Shown here: one piece after another, positions 1-7,933 of the stretch
Layout: every line of letters starts with the position of its first letter
How positions within the stretch are numbered: the stretch's first letter is position 1
Origin: a virus
Virus record (IMG/VR): IMGVR_UViG_3300017748_002017
Span: 1-32,714 of that record
Reading direction: 5' to 3' (one strand)
DNA: 32,714 bases
Translations under genes and position numbers: made by a program
Notes under the pieces: generated by a model
What the model was told of the DNA's origin: nothing
Seen by the model: only the letters and a program-made list of their open reading frames with translations
Database searches by the model: none

Positions 1-1
1 A

Positions 2-706
2 TATCTATTTATACTTATGGTCTGCGTACCTATTTATGCAGCTGACAATGAGATATTCATTGATCAAAGTTCAGGAGCATCTAATTCAAATATAGATTTA
101 GAGCAACTTGGTTCTGGTAACATTATTGGCGGTGCTGATGCTGCAGCAGGCTCTATGACAGATTTAAATCTAGTAGGAACAGGACTCACTTTAGACATTA
201 ATCAAATCGGAGATACAAATAAATTTCTTGGAGATATTGTGTCAGACTCATACACAGGGTTTTTTGAGTTTGATGGTAACAGTAATACTTTTAACATGAA
301 CACAGACAAGACAGCAACATACGGAGCAGATAGCTCTAATGTTAATGTTGATGTGACAGGTAATAGTAATACATTTACTTTAAATCAAGCAACTTCTGCT
401 TTAGCAAGTACACTCGATTTAGATTGGATTATAAATGGTTCTAGTAATACTATTACATCTTCAATCAATGTAGATGCTGCTACAAACTATGTTAACATAG
501 ATGGCTCAGATAACGCTTTAACACACACAGCTACTGGTTATGCAGGTAACTATTTTTATTTAGATCACGACGGATCTAATAGAACATTTAACATTACACA
601 ATCATCAACATTAGATAATGACTGGCTTAAAATTCTCAGTTCTGGTACTAGCACTTCTACTGTCTGCGTCATTCAAAACGACCAAGGCACAGGCACAAGT
701 TGTTGA
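2..706 (+). CDS. Secreted curlin-like repeat protein (5' end outside window)
   Basis: The frame is open from base 2 and the first ATG is at 17. The residues before and after that ATG form a hydrophobic run ending in an Ala-type cleavage site (about YAA|DN), so this looks like the end of a signal peptide whose true start lies upstream. The mature part is rich in Asn, Ser, Thr, Gly and Asp, with spaced units such as GNSNTF, GSSNTIT and INQIGDTNKF. These recall the Gly-Asn/Gln ladder of curlin (CsgA/CsgB) repeats, which form beta-solenoid amyloid fibres. Two Cys residues sit near the C-terminus (STVC...GTSC). The last 89 bases overlap the next gene in another frame. The related repeat in that gene suggests the two products interact outside the cytoplasm (inference). 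A phage fibre-like role is an alternative. Confidence 0.7.
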   Translation, partial: YLFILMVCVPIYAADNEIFIDQSSGASNSNIDLEQLGSGNIIGGADAAAGSMTDLNLVGTGLTLDINQIGDTNKFLGDIVSDSYTGFFEFDGNSNTFNMNTDKTATYGADSSNVNVDVTGNSNTFTLNQATSALASTLDLDWIINGSSNTITSSINVDAATNYVNIDGSDNALTHTATGYAGNYFYLDHDGSNRTFNITQSSTLDNDWLKILSSGTSTSTVCVIQNDQGTGTSC

Positions 707-1736
707 TATAGGAAGTATCAGCGAGCTAAAAGGCAATGCTCAGGTTGTGCGGGACAAACCGTATGGTGCTGAGTTAGCCTTCCCTATACAACAACTAGAC
801 AATGTTAAAACAGAAACTGGTCGAGTTGCTTTAACTTTTGTTGATGATACAGTTGTTCGTGTAATGGACCACAGCAAATTAGTTATAGATACATACATAT
901 ATGATCCTAACCCTAAAAAATCTGAAATGGCTCTTAGATTTGCTAGCGGCACTGCAAGATTTGTAACAGGTAAGTTCAATAATAAAAAGAATATATCAAT
1001 CAGTACACCAAGTGCTGATGTATTTGTTAGAGGTACAGATTTTACAATCACTACTACACCAGAAACTGGTTCTTCTTTAGTGATCTTATTACCAGATAAA
1101 TATGGTAACTCTAGTGGAGAAATAGTTGTAGCTACAGCTATGGGACAGGTTATATTAAACCAACCATACCAAGCGACTACAGCCATGACATACAATCAAG
1201 CTCCTTCTAAACCAGTAACGTTAGACATTACTTTAGAGTTTATAGACAACATGTTGATAGTGAATCCTCCTAGTGAAAAAGATAACATGCAAGAAGAAAC
1301 TCAAACAGGCACAACAGCAGACTATTTAGATTTTAATGATTTAGACGTAGATTTTTTAGCAGAGGATTTTTTAGACAATGAAGCTGATTTAGAGTTCACA
1401 GAATTAGATATAAATTATTTAGATGTAAACTTTTTAGAAGACTTACTTAACATTATAGATGCTTTGGCTGTAGGTGAGGAAGAAGATCAATTAAATCAAA
1501 TCGCTACAGGAATAAAAATAACAGGAACACAAATAGGACAAGATAAAGTAAGTCAAATTACAACGATTATTACAGGACAACTTATTAGTCTAAGAAGAAG
1601 CGTAGGTGATACATTTAGAATAGATCTAGACGGTTCAAGTTCGTATACTTTATTATTAACACAAAACGGTGTAGAAAACATAATTAAAGTTAATGGTGGT
1701 TCTTCTAATACGATAACTATAAACCAAGGCAACTAA
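618..1736 (+). CDS. Secreted FecR-domain protein with curlin-like C-terminal repeats
   Basis: The 372-residue product starts with a classical signal peptide: Lys at 5, hydrophobic core about 6-18, and an AQA-type site near 24-27. That supports the start at 618 although it lies inside the preceding gene and has no clear Shine-Dalgarno sequence. Residues about 30-190 read as a FecR domain: an N-terminal 'G.v....' strand, 'V.T...grv.L.F.D.t.v...' and 'ISTPSADVFVRGTDFTI', typical of the FecR periplasmic domain. Residues about 236-275 are a very acidic Leu/Asp/Phe repeat region. The end (about 300-372) has curlin-like units (TQIGQDKVSQ, LTQNGVEN, SSNTITINQ). In bacteria, FecR-domain proteins act in periplasmic or surface sensing and often neighbour CHASE2 cyclases, as here. 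Its stop overlaps the next start (TAATG), so translation is probably coupled. Confidence 0.82.
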   Translation: MTGLKFSVLVLALLLSASFKTTKAQAQVVDIGSISELKGNAQVVRDKPYGAELAFPIQQLDNVKTETGRVALTFVDDTVVRVMDHSKLVIDTYIYDPNPKKSEMALRFASGTARFVTGKFNNKKNISISTPSADVFVRGTDFTITTTPETGSSLVILLPDKYGNSSGEIVVATAMGQVILNQPYQATTAMTYNQAPSKPVTLDITLEFIDNMLIVNPPSEKDNMQEETQTGTTADYLDFNDLDVDFLAEDFLDNEADLEFTELDINYLDVNFLEDLLNIIDALAVGEEEDQLNQIATGIKITGTQIGQDKVSQITTIITGQLISLRRSVGDTFRIDLDGSSSYTLLLTQNGVENIIKVNGGSSNTITINQGN

Positions 1737-3481
1737 TGAAACGTTTACTACTCCCAGCTATATTAATTTTATTGAGTGTCCCTTTAATTTTACAATTCAC
1801 ACTATTAGAAATATTAAAGTTAAAAACCTTTGATTCATTAATTACTGATCAAAAACCATCAGGGTATTTTACAATTTTAAATATTACAGAAGAAGATATA
1901 ACTAATGAAGGCGGTTATCCGTTATCTAGACAAACTCTAGCTCAAATACAGATTAACCTACTAAGAAAAGGTGCGATAGGAGTGGGATGGGTTATTGCGT
2001 TCCCTCAACCAGATAGATTTGGTGGTGATTTTGAATTTACAGAAGCACTAAAGTTTGCCCCCAGTGTGTTAGCTATGTATGAAAATAATACTGACTCATA
2101 TCCTCCAACAACAGGTACAGTTATTTTAGGGGAAGATATAGGTGGTATATACTCTCAAGGTGTTGTAGAAAATATAGATGTATTAAAACATAATGCAAGT
2201 CAAGGACTAGCTGTAGCTAGAACAGATATAGATAATTTAATTCGTAGGCTACCTTTATTAATGCGTACACCAGAAGGCTGGGTGCCATCTTATGGCACAG
2301 AAGTTTTAAAAATATTAGCTGGCGCAGACACATACGTTATAAAAACAAATCAAAACGGATTAGAAGAAATACGTGTAAAAGGCATCCCTTCTGTTCCTGT
2401 AGATTCTTATGGTAGAAAATGGGTTAGTTGGGTAGACACACCTCAGACAGATTTAACTGAAATGAATGTTGAGAATAAATTTGTTTTTGTAGGGTTTACA
2501 GCTAAAGGGATTATGCCTCAACTTGCAACTCCAGTTGGTTTATTAGAGCCACACAAAATACAAGCAGCACTTGCTGAGTCTATATTGATAGAAAACAGCC
2601 CACGAATACCAGATTATTCTTTAGCTGTAGAACTGATTACATTACTGATAACTGTTTCTTTAATATGGTTTATAGTCCTTAATATGGGTATAACCTCAGG
2701 TATTTTATTAAGTACGTCCATATCGCTCCTAACACTCCTTTCTGGGCTTTATATGATACGTAAGGGTATACTTATTGACGTAACTTGGTCTTTAATATCA
2801 CAAATACTAACAGCAAGCGTAGGTTTTTATTTAAATTTTCGTACTCAGTTTAAACTTCGGCAAGAAATTAAAAAACAATTTGAACACTACCTTGATCCAG
2901 CACAAGTTAAAAGATTGCAAGATAATCCTGAACTATTAAAACTGGGTGGAGAAAAAAGATACTGTACTTTTTTATTTACAGATGTACGAGGTTTTACTGC
3001 TTTGTCAGAAACACTAGAACCAGAAGAAGTAACTAAAATTATGAATCAAGCTCTCACTATACAACAACAAGCAGTCCAAAAACATGGGGGCATGGTTGAT
3101 AAATACATTGGTGATGCAATGATGGCTATATTTAATGCTCCTCTTGATTTAGAAAATCATGAAAACAAAGCTGTAGTTGCAGCAATAGAAATACAAAAGA
3201 ATATAAAAGAAGCAGATATAGATGTAGCTATAGGTGTTGGTGTTAATACTGGTTATGCTGTTATAGGTAATATGGGCAGTGAATCACGGTTTGATTACAC
3301 AGCTATAGGAGACGCAGTAAACACTGCAGCAAGGTTAGAAAGTGCAACTAAAGAAGTTGGGGAAGATATATTAATAGGCGAGAATACTAAAAAAAGTTGT
3401 GGAATTAAGTTAAACTTACTAGAACCTATAAAAGTGAAAGGCAAAAAAGATGCCTTAAACATATACACAATACGAGGATAA
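1736..3481 (+). CDS. CHASE2-domain class III adenylyl cyclase, membrane-bound
   Basis: The 581-residue product has an N-terminal membrane anchor (about 4-24), an extracytoplasmic CHASE2 sensor (about 30-285), three predicted transmembrane helices (about 297-315, 320-341, 348-366) and a cytoplasmic class III cyclase domain (about 405-578). All key catalytic positions are visible. The metal-binding Asp pair is D416 (FTDVRGF) and D460 (IGDAMMA). The adenine-selecting pair is K456 and D520 (FDYTAIGD). The transition-state Asn/Arg pair is N529 and R533 (NTAAR). ATP rather than GTP is therefore the expected substrate and the product cAMP. The gene overlaps the FecR gene by one base (TAATG) and is followed after one base by the holin gene. 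Known CHASE2 cyclases sense unidentified extracellular signals. Its presence beside phage lysis genes is unusual. Confidence 0.93.
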   Translation: MKRLLLPAILILLSVPLILQFTLLEILKLKTFDSLITDQKPSGYFTILNITEEDITNEGGYPLSRQTLAQIQINLLRKGAIGVGWVIAFPQPDRFGGDFEFTEALKFAPSVLAMYENNTDSYPPTTGTVILGEDIGGIYSQGVVENIDVLKHNASQGLAVARTDIDNLIRRLPLLMRTPEGWVPSYGTEVLKILAGADTYVIKTNQNGLEEIRVKGIPSVPVDSYGRKWVSWVDTPQTDLTEMNVENKFVFVGFTAKGIMPQLATPVGLLEPHKIQAALAESILIENSPRIPDYSLAVELITLLITVSLIWFIVLNMGITSGILLSTSISLLTLLSGLYMIRKGILIDVTWSLISQILTASVGFYLNFRTQFKLRQEIKKQFEHYLDPAQVKRLQDNPELLKLGGEKRYCTFLFTDVRGFTALSETLEPEEVTKIMNQALTIQQQAVQKHGGMVDKYIGDAMMAIFNAPLDLENHENKAVVAAIEIQKNIKEADIDVAIGVGVNTGYAVIGNMGSESRFDYTAIGDAVNTAARLESATKEVGEDILIGENTKKSCGIKLNLLEPIKVKGKKDALNIYTIRG

Positions 3482-3482
3482 T

Positions 3483-3962
3483 ATGAAAGCATTACTTAAA
3501 AACTTAGTTGGCACAGTAGCTCCAACACTCGGTCAAGCATTAGGTGGACCAATGGGCGGTATGGCTGCAAACATGATTGCAGATGTATTAGGTTGTAAAA
3601 ATGAACCTAAAGAAATACAGAAAGCAATAGATAACGCTACACCTGAACAAATGCTTGAGCTAAAAAAAGCTGAAGCAGAGTTTGAAATTAAAATGAAAGA
3701 ATTAGAAGTAGACGTGTTTAAATTAGAAACAGCAGATATTCAAGACGCAAGAGGAAAATTTGGTAAAGACTGGACAGCTCGTATTATAGGTATTGCTGTA
3801 GTAGGTGGGTTTATGGGCTACATATTCTTAGTAACTATCCAACCTCCAGAGCAGAACAGCGAAGCTTTAATTAATCTTGTTCTTGGTTATCTCGGCGGAC
3901 TAGCCTCAGCTATTATTAGTTTTTATTTTGGTGCATCTAACACACCAAATAAAGATGACTAA
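3483..3962 (+). CDS. GTA-type 3-TM holin
   Basis: The 159-residue protein resembles the 'holin of 3TMs, for gene-transfer release' family. It has a Gly-rich hydrophobic N-terminus (about 8-36, LVGTVAPTLGQALGG...), a charged helical middle (about 40-90, repeated Glu/Lys) and two clear membrane segments (about 100-117 and 130-150). The end is the polar tail seen in this family (YFGAS...). Holins make lesions in the inner membrane that let the lysozyme reach the cell wall. A good GAGG ribosome site lies about 6 bases before the ATG. The lysozyme gene follows directly, which supports a lysis role. Confidence 0.82.
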   Translation: MKALLKNLVGTVAPTLGQALGGPMGGMAANMIADVLGCKNEPKEIQKAIDNATPEQMLELKKAEAEFEIKMKELEVDVFKLETADIQDARGKFGKDWTARIIGIAVVGGFMGYIFLVTIQPPEQNSEALINLVLGYLGGLASAIISFYFGASNTPNKDD

Positions 3963-4005
3963 CAAAAACGGTAGGTGGAATTGGTATGGAGAAAGTGAAG
4001 AAATA

Positions 4006-4449
4006 ATGAATATATCTGAAGAAGGTTTAGCTCTTTTAAAAAAATTTGAAGGGTGTGAGTTAAAAGCTTATCAAGATTCTGTAGGGGTGTGGACTATTGG
4101 ATATGGGCACACTAAAGAAGTTAAAGAAGGGGATCAAATAAATAAAGATGAAGCTGAACATTTATTAGCAGAAGAAATGCCAGAGTATGAAGGATATATT
4201 AACGATATGGTCGAAGTACCTTTAAACCAAAATCAATTTGATTCTTTAGTTTGTTGGGTGTATAACCTTGGACCAACAAATCTTAGAAACTCTACACTCT
4301 TGACAGTTTTAAATCAAGAAAGATATGACGATGTCCCTAGAGAAATAAAACGCTGGAATAAAGCTGGGGGTGAAGTTTTAAAAGGTTTAATAAGAAGAAG
4401 AGAAGCAGAAGCTCTTTTGTTTGAAGGGAAAGATTGGTATGAGGTATAG
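4006..4449 (+). CDS. GH24 lysozyme (T4-type endolysin)
   Basis: This muramidase cleaves the MurNAc-GlcNAc bond of peptidoglycan to release progeny. From the ATG at 4006 the product is 147 residues. It carries the triad E15 (KKFEG), D24 (AYQD) and T30 (VWTIGYGHT), with the same spacing as T4 lysozyme (Glu11, Asp20, Thr26). No signal peptide or SAR anchor is visible, so export depends on the holin, as for classical endolysins. The start is uncertain. The frame is also open from an ATG at 3955 (overlapping the holin stop) that would add 17 polar residues, and from 3928. I chose 4006 because the enzyme fold begins there and a GGAG lies upstream, though at a long spacing. Confidence 0.9.
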   Translation: MNISEEGLALLKKFEGCELKAYQDSVGVWTIGYGHTKEVKEGDQINKDEAEHLLAEEMPEYEGYINDMVEVPLNQNQFDSLVCWVYNLGPTNLRNSTLLTVLNQERYDDVPREIKRWNKAGGEVLKGLIRRREAEALLFEGKDWYEV

Positions 4450-4451
4450 TT

Positions 4452-6317
4452 ATGGCATTAAGCAAATTTATATTTAGACCTGGAATTAATAGAGAGGGAA
4501 CTGATTACGATAACGAAGGTGGCTGGTTTGACGCAAACTTGATACGATTTAAAAACGGTAGAGTACAGAAAATCGGAGGTTGGGTAAAAGACACACTTGA
4601 TACATACTTAGGAAAAGCACGAGCTCTTCATGCTTGGGTTTCCTTAGAGGGCAGTAAATATTTAGGGTTAGGTACAACTTTTAAATACTACATTAAACAA
4701 GGAACTAATTTTGATGATGTTACACCTATTAGATCTACAACTTCAGCAGGCGACGTAACGTTTGCCGCAACTAATGGTAGTTCAACTATCACAGTCACAG
4801 ACACAAGCCATGGAGCAGTAACTAATGATTTTGTCACTTTTAGCGGTGCAGCTAGTTTAGGTGGTAATGTTACAGCTACTGTATTAAACCAAGAATATCA
4901 AATACTGTTAGTTACGGGACTTAACACATACACAATAACAGCTAAAGATACATCAGGAACTACAGTCACAGCGAACGCTAGTGATAGTGGTAATGGAGGT
5001 AGCTCAGTAGTAGGAACTTATCAAATTAACGTGGGGTTAGATGTTTATGTTTCTTCTACAGGGTGGGGTACAGGAACATGGGGAGCTAGTACATGGGGTT
5101 CTGCTAGTGCTATATCTGCCACTAATCAGTTAAGACTTTGGACACATGATCACTTTGGTGAGAATTTGATAATGAATGTGAGGGGTGGCGGTATATATAG
5201 ATGGTTAGAAAATAGCGGTACAAATACAAGAGCTGTTGAGCTTTCTGGAATTACGGGAGCTAACCAAGTTCCTACAGTTGGACTACAAGCAATCACTTCA
5301 GAAAAAGATAGACATTTAATAATTTTAGGTGCAGATCCTATAGTAGATTCTGCACGTACAGGAAGTATAGATCCTATGTTAATAGCTTTTAGTGATCAAG
5401 AAAATGATTTAGATTTTGAACCAAGAAGCACAAACACTGCAGGATCTCTTAGGTTGTCTTCTGGTAGTGCTATAATTGGTGCTGTAAAATCTAGGCAAGA
5501 AATATTAATCTGGACAGACACTGCTTTATATAGTATGCAGTTTATTGGACCACCGTTCACTTTTGGTATAAATTTAATTAATGAAAACTCAGGTTTAATC
5601 GCACCTAAAGCAGCAGTGACTGCACCTAATGGTGTTTTTTGGATGGGCTATGATAATTTTTATGTATACACAGGCTCGGTAAAAAAAGTGCCTTGTAGTG
5701 TGTTAAGTTATGTGTTTGATGATTACAACTCAAGTCAAACATTTAAAACACATGCTTTTACTAATACTCAGTATGATGAAGTGGGTTGGTATTATTGTTC
5801 AGGCAGCTCTGATGAAATAGATAGATACGTTATTTATAATTATGCAGAAAATGTTTGGTCATACGGTCAACTTAGAAGATACGCATGGTTAGATGCTGGT
5901 GTTGAACCATACCCTAGAGCTACAGAAAACTCTTACCTATATGAACACGAAACAGGGTACGATGATGATGGTAGTCCTATGACGAATGTTTTTGTAGAAT
6001 CTAGTGATTTTGATATAGGTGACGGAGAACAGTTTGCTTTTATAAATAAAATGATTCCTGATATACGTTTTTTAAGTAACAGTGATGGCGGTCAGGTAAA
6101 TCTAGTTTTAAAAACACGTAATTTTCCTGGAGACACACTAACAACAAACAGTACTTCAACTATTACGAGTTCTACTCAACAGTCTCACGTAAGAGCTAGA
6201 GCAAGACAAGCAGTAGTAAGAGTGGAGTCAGACGATGACAATACTCCAGCAAACACAGCAACAGGCTGGAGACTGGGAGCTACAAGACTAGACGTAAGAA
6301 CTGACGGCAGAAGATGA
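4452..6317 (+). CDS. Virion structural protein, tail/DNA-stabilisation-like, beta-rich
   Basis: The 621-residue protein begins with the pattern seen in podoviral tail or stabilisation proteins: PGINREGTDYDNEGGWFDANLIRF, then GRVQKIGGW. Residues about 95-190 form a Ser/Thr/Gly-rich inserted beta domain (GSSTITVTDTSHG, FVTFSGA). A repeated beta-sheet body follows, with motifs such as LRLSSGSAIIGA, ILIWTDTALYSMQF and GVFWMGYDNFYVYTG that suggest propeller-like blades. I recognise it as a common marine-phage structural protein, possibly analogous to P22 gp10 or a tail tubular protein. The exact virion position is inference. It starts two bases after the lysozyme stop with GAGG upstream, and overlaps the next gene by ATGA. 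Confidence 0.7.
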   Translation: MALSKFIFRPGINREGTDYDNEGGWFDANLIRFKNGRVQKIGGWVKDTLDTYLGKARALHAWVSLEGSKYLGLGTTFKYYIKQGTNFDDVTPIRSTTSAGDVTFAATNGSSTITVTDTSHGAVTNDFVTFSGAASLGGNVTATVLNQEYQILLVTGLNTYTITAKDTSGTTVTANASDSGNGGSSVVGTYQINVGLDVYVSSTGWGTGTWGASTWGSASAISATNQLRLWTHDHFGENLIMNVRGGGIYRWLENSGTNTRAVELSGITGANQVPTVGLQAITSEKDRHLIILGADPIVDSARTGSIDPMLIAFSDQENDLDFEPRSTNTAGSLRLSSGSAIIGAVKSRQEILIWTDTALYSMQFIGPPFTFGINLINENSGLIAPKAAVTAPNGVFWMGYDNFYVYTGSVKKVPCSVLSYVFDDYNSSQTFKTHAFTNTQYDEVGWYYCSGSSDEIDRYVIYNYAENVWSYGQLRRYAWLDAGVEPYPRATENSYLYEHETGYDDDGSPMTNVFVESSDFDIGDGEQFAFINKMIPDIRFLSNSDGGQVNLVLKTRNFPGDTLTTNSTSTITSSTQQSHVRARARQAVVRVESDDDNTPANTATGWRLGATRLDVRTDGRR

Positions 6318-6643
6318 GCAGACTACTACAAACAAGGCTTCCTATAGAAATGGAAGAGGTTGTTACTCCAGATACATATAACCGTTTAGTAAGAGTATTA
6401 GAAATCAATCTAGGTGAGTTTGACACAGACAACATTCGTCAAATAGACGACACAACTAAAAACACAGCTAAGTTTAATCCAGGAAGTTTAGTTTGGAACA
6501 CGAACAATGAATCATTAGAAGTTTACAGCGGTAATGAGTGGATAACTATCTCTACACCTAAAATAAATAAAGGGTTATCTGCTACTGGTTCTGTAGGTGA
6601 AGTAACATTAAAAATAGCAGGAGCAACGAGCATTTCATTATGA
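6314..6643 (+). CDS. Small tail-associated hypothetical protein
   Basis: This 109-residue protein has no family I can name with certainty. The segment around residues 57-80 (PGSLVWNTNNESLEVYSGNEW) is the 'fNt....l.vy.g..W' pattern frequent in small phage baseplate, fibre or tail-accessory proteins. The end is Gly/Ala/Thr-rich (GLSATGSVGEVTL). It starts within the stop of the large structural gene (ATGA), so the two are probably made together. A virion role is inferred from that coupling and position. Confidence 0.6.
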   Translation: MSRLLQTRLPIEMEEVVTPDTYNRLVRVLEINLGEFDTDNIRQIDDTTKNTAKFNPGSLVWNTNNESLEVYSGNEWITISTPKINKGLSATGSVGEVTLKIAGATSISL

Positions 6644-6648
6644 TATAT

Positions 6649-6681
6649 ACAACGTTGTTCAAATTAGTTATTATTAACTAA
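6649..6681 (+). promoter_or_regulatory. Palindrome and hairpin before the 409-residue virion gene
   Basis: The 60-base gap holds a perfect 10-base palindrome (ACAACGTTGT, 6649-6658) and a perfect 7-base-pair stem (TTAGTTA / TAACTAA, 6664-6670 and 6675-6681) with a four-base loop. There is no downstream T-run, so a terminator is unlikely. It may be an operator, an RNA-processing site or an mRNA-stability hairpin. AGGAG follows at 6685. Both structures are seen directly; the function is unknown. Confidence 0.35.
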
Positions 6682-6703
6682 ATCAGGAGTTAAATAAAAG
6701 GTT

Positions 6704-7933
6704 ATGCAGACCACAGGGCTAGAAAGTTTAGAAAATTTAGCAGATGCTCGTTATGAATTAGCGATGCATGGTCGCTATGGAGATACTACAATAGGTCACC
6801 TTACTCCTGGAGAAATGGTCTTACCTAGACCTATAGCTGATGACCCTGTATTAAAAAGACAACTATTTGATGCTTTTGAGCGTCATGAAATTAACCCTTA
6901 TCAATACCAAGTAGGACATTTTGAAAACTCAATTAACCCACTCACAGGTGCACCTGAATTTGGCTTCTTTAAAAAGTTAGGTAAATCAATTAAAAAAGCA
7001 GCACCTGTAATCGGTCAAGTTATAGGTTTTGCTGTAGGTGGACCAGCAGGTGCAGCAATAGGTGGCGGTATAGGTGGCGGTATAAAAGAAGGAAATCTTA
7101 AAGGGGCTGTCAAGGGTGCTGCTCAAGGTTATGTGATGGGTAACGTGGCAGCAGGTTTCGGTGTCAAAGGTGGTGGTGGATTAGGTTCACTCAACCCTTT
7201 TGATAAATCAGGTATGTTTAGGAGTCTCAACCCAGCGGTTTCTTCAATACAATCAGGTACGCAAGGAACTATAGGTGGCTTCTTTCAAGACATTGGTGCA
7301 TCAGGTGCAGGAATGTTACGTGGAGCAAGTGCAGGTCTACCAGCAGCAGGCTCAAAATTTGCATACACAGGGTTAGGGGATAGTTTTGGTGCGTTAAGTG
7401 GTATGGGTAAAGTAGGTGCAGGTTTAGTAGGGTTAACAGCACTCGGTGGACTTGAAGGTGGTGAAAACAATGCACGTATGCCTGGACCAAGTGGAATACA
7501 GGGTGGTTATTTACAAAACCCACTTAGACCAGCAACGTTACCAACTCAATACGGTATTGAAGGTGTAGGAGCAGGTAGTATGCCTAACTACATGACTTCT
7601 GGTTTAGGTTCTGGAGGAATGATGGATCCAGCTACTGCTGCATATTTACGAGCAACTATGAGTGATGATGAGTACAGTAAACTTATGTTTCCTGAATTTA
7701 ATGAAGGTGGCGTAATGGATATGAGAGCTGTTGGTGGTGATATAGAAGATCCTAACGGTTCAGGAGACGAAGACACAGTGAATGCTATACTTGCAGATGG
7801 TGAGTTTGTCATGACTAAGCAAGCAGTAGCAGGTTTAGGTGAAGGTGACCACGATGCAGGAATCGCAAGACTTTACGCAATGATGGACAAAAACGAAAAT
7901 AAAGCACAAAGTATGGGAATAGGGAGAGCTTAA
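6704..7933 (+). CDS. Glycine-rich virion protein (internal/ejection-like)
   Basis: The 409-residue protein has a long Gly/Ala-rich hydrophobic stretch (about 94-150: VIGQVIGFAVGGPAGAAIGGG...) of the kind seen in phage internal virion or ejection proteins that insert into membranes. A motif typical of phage structural and tape-measure-like proteins occurs twice: IGHLTPGEMVLPRP near residues 30-43 and NAILADGEFVMTKQAV near 364-379. A 'FNEGGVMDM' segment precedes the second copy. An in-frame TAA lies just upstream of the ATG at 6704, which fixes the start; AGGAG at 6685 is rather distant. The stop overlaps the next ATG (TAATG). No enzyme domain is visible. Confidence 0.65.
   Translation: MQTTGLESLENLADARYELAMHGRYGDTTIGHLTPGEMVLPRPIADDPVLKRQLFDAFERHEINPYQYQVGHFENSINPLTGAPEFGFFKKLGKSIKKAAPVIGQVIGFAVGGPAGAAIGGGIGGGIKEGNLKGAVKGAAQGYVMGNVAAGFGVKGGGGLGSLNPFDKSGMFRSLNPAVSSIQSGTQGTIGGFFQDIGASGAGMLRGASAGLPAAGSKFAYTGLGDSFGALSGMGKVGAGLVGLTALGGLEGGENNARMPGPSGIQGGYLQNPLRPATLPTQYGIEGVGAGSMPNYMTSGLGSGGMMDPATAAYLRATMSDDEYSKLMFPEFNEGGVMDMRAVGGDIEDPNGSGDEDTVNAILADGEFVMTKQAVAGLGEGDHDAGIARLYAMMDKNENKAQSMGIGRA

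Noticed and set aside
740-1195. 151-codon open frame on the minus strand opposite the FecR gene
   Set aside because: It is a shadow of a well-supported secreted protein, has no ribosome site or domain, and its composition follows the opposite strand.
4006-4449. SAR or signal-peptide endolysin
   Set aside because: No hydrophobic N-terminal segment exists from any of the three possible starts.
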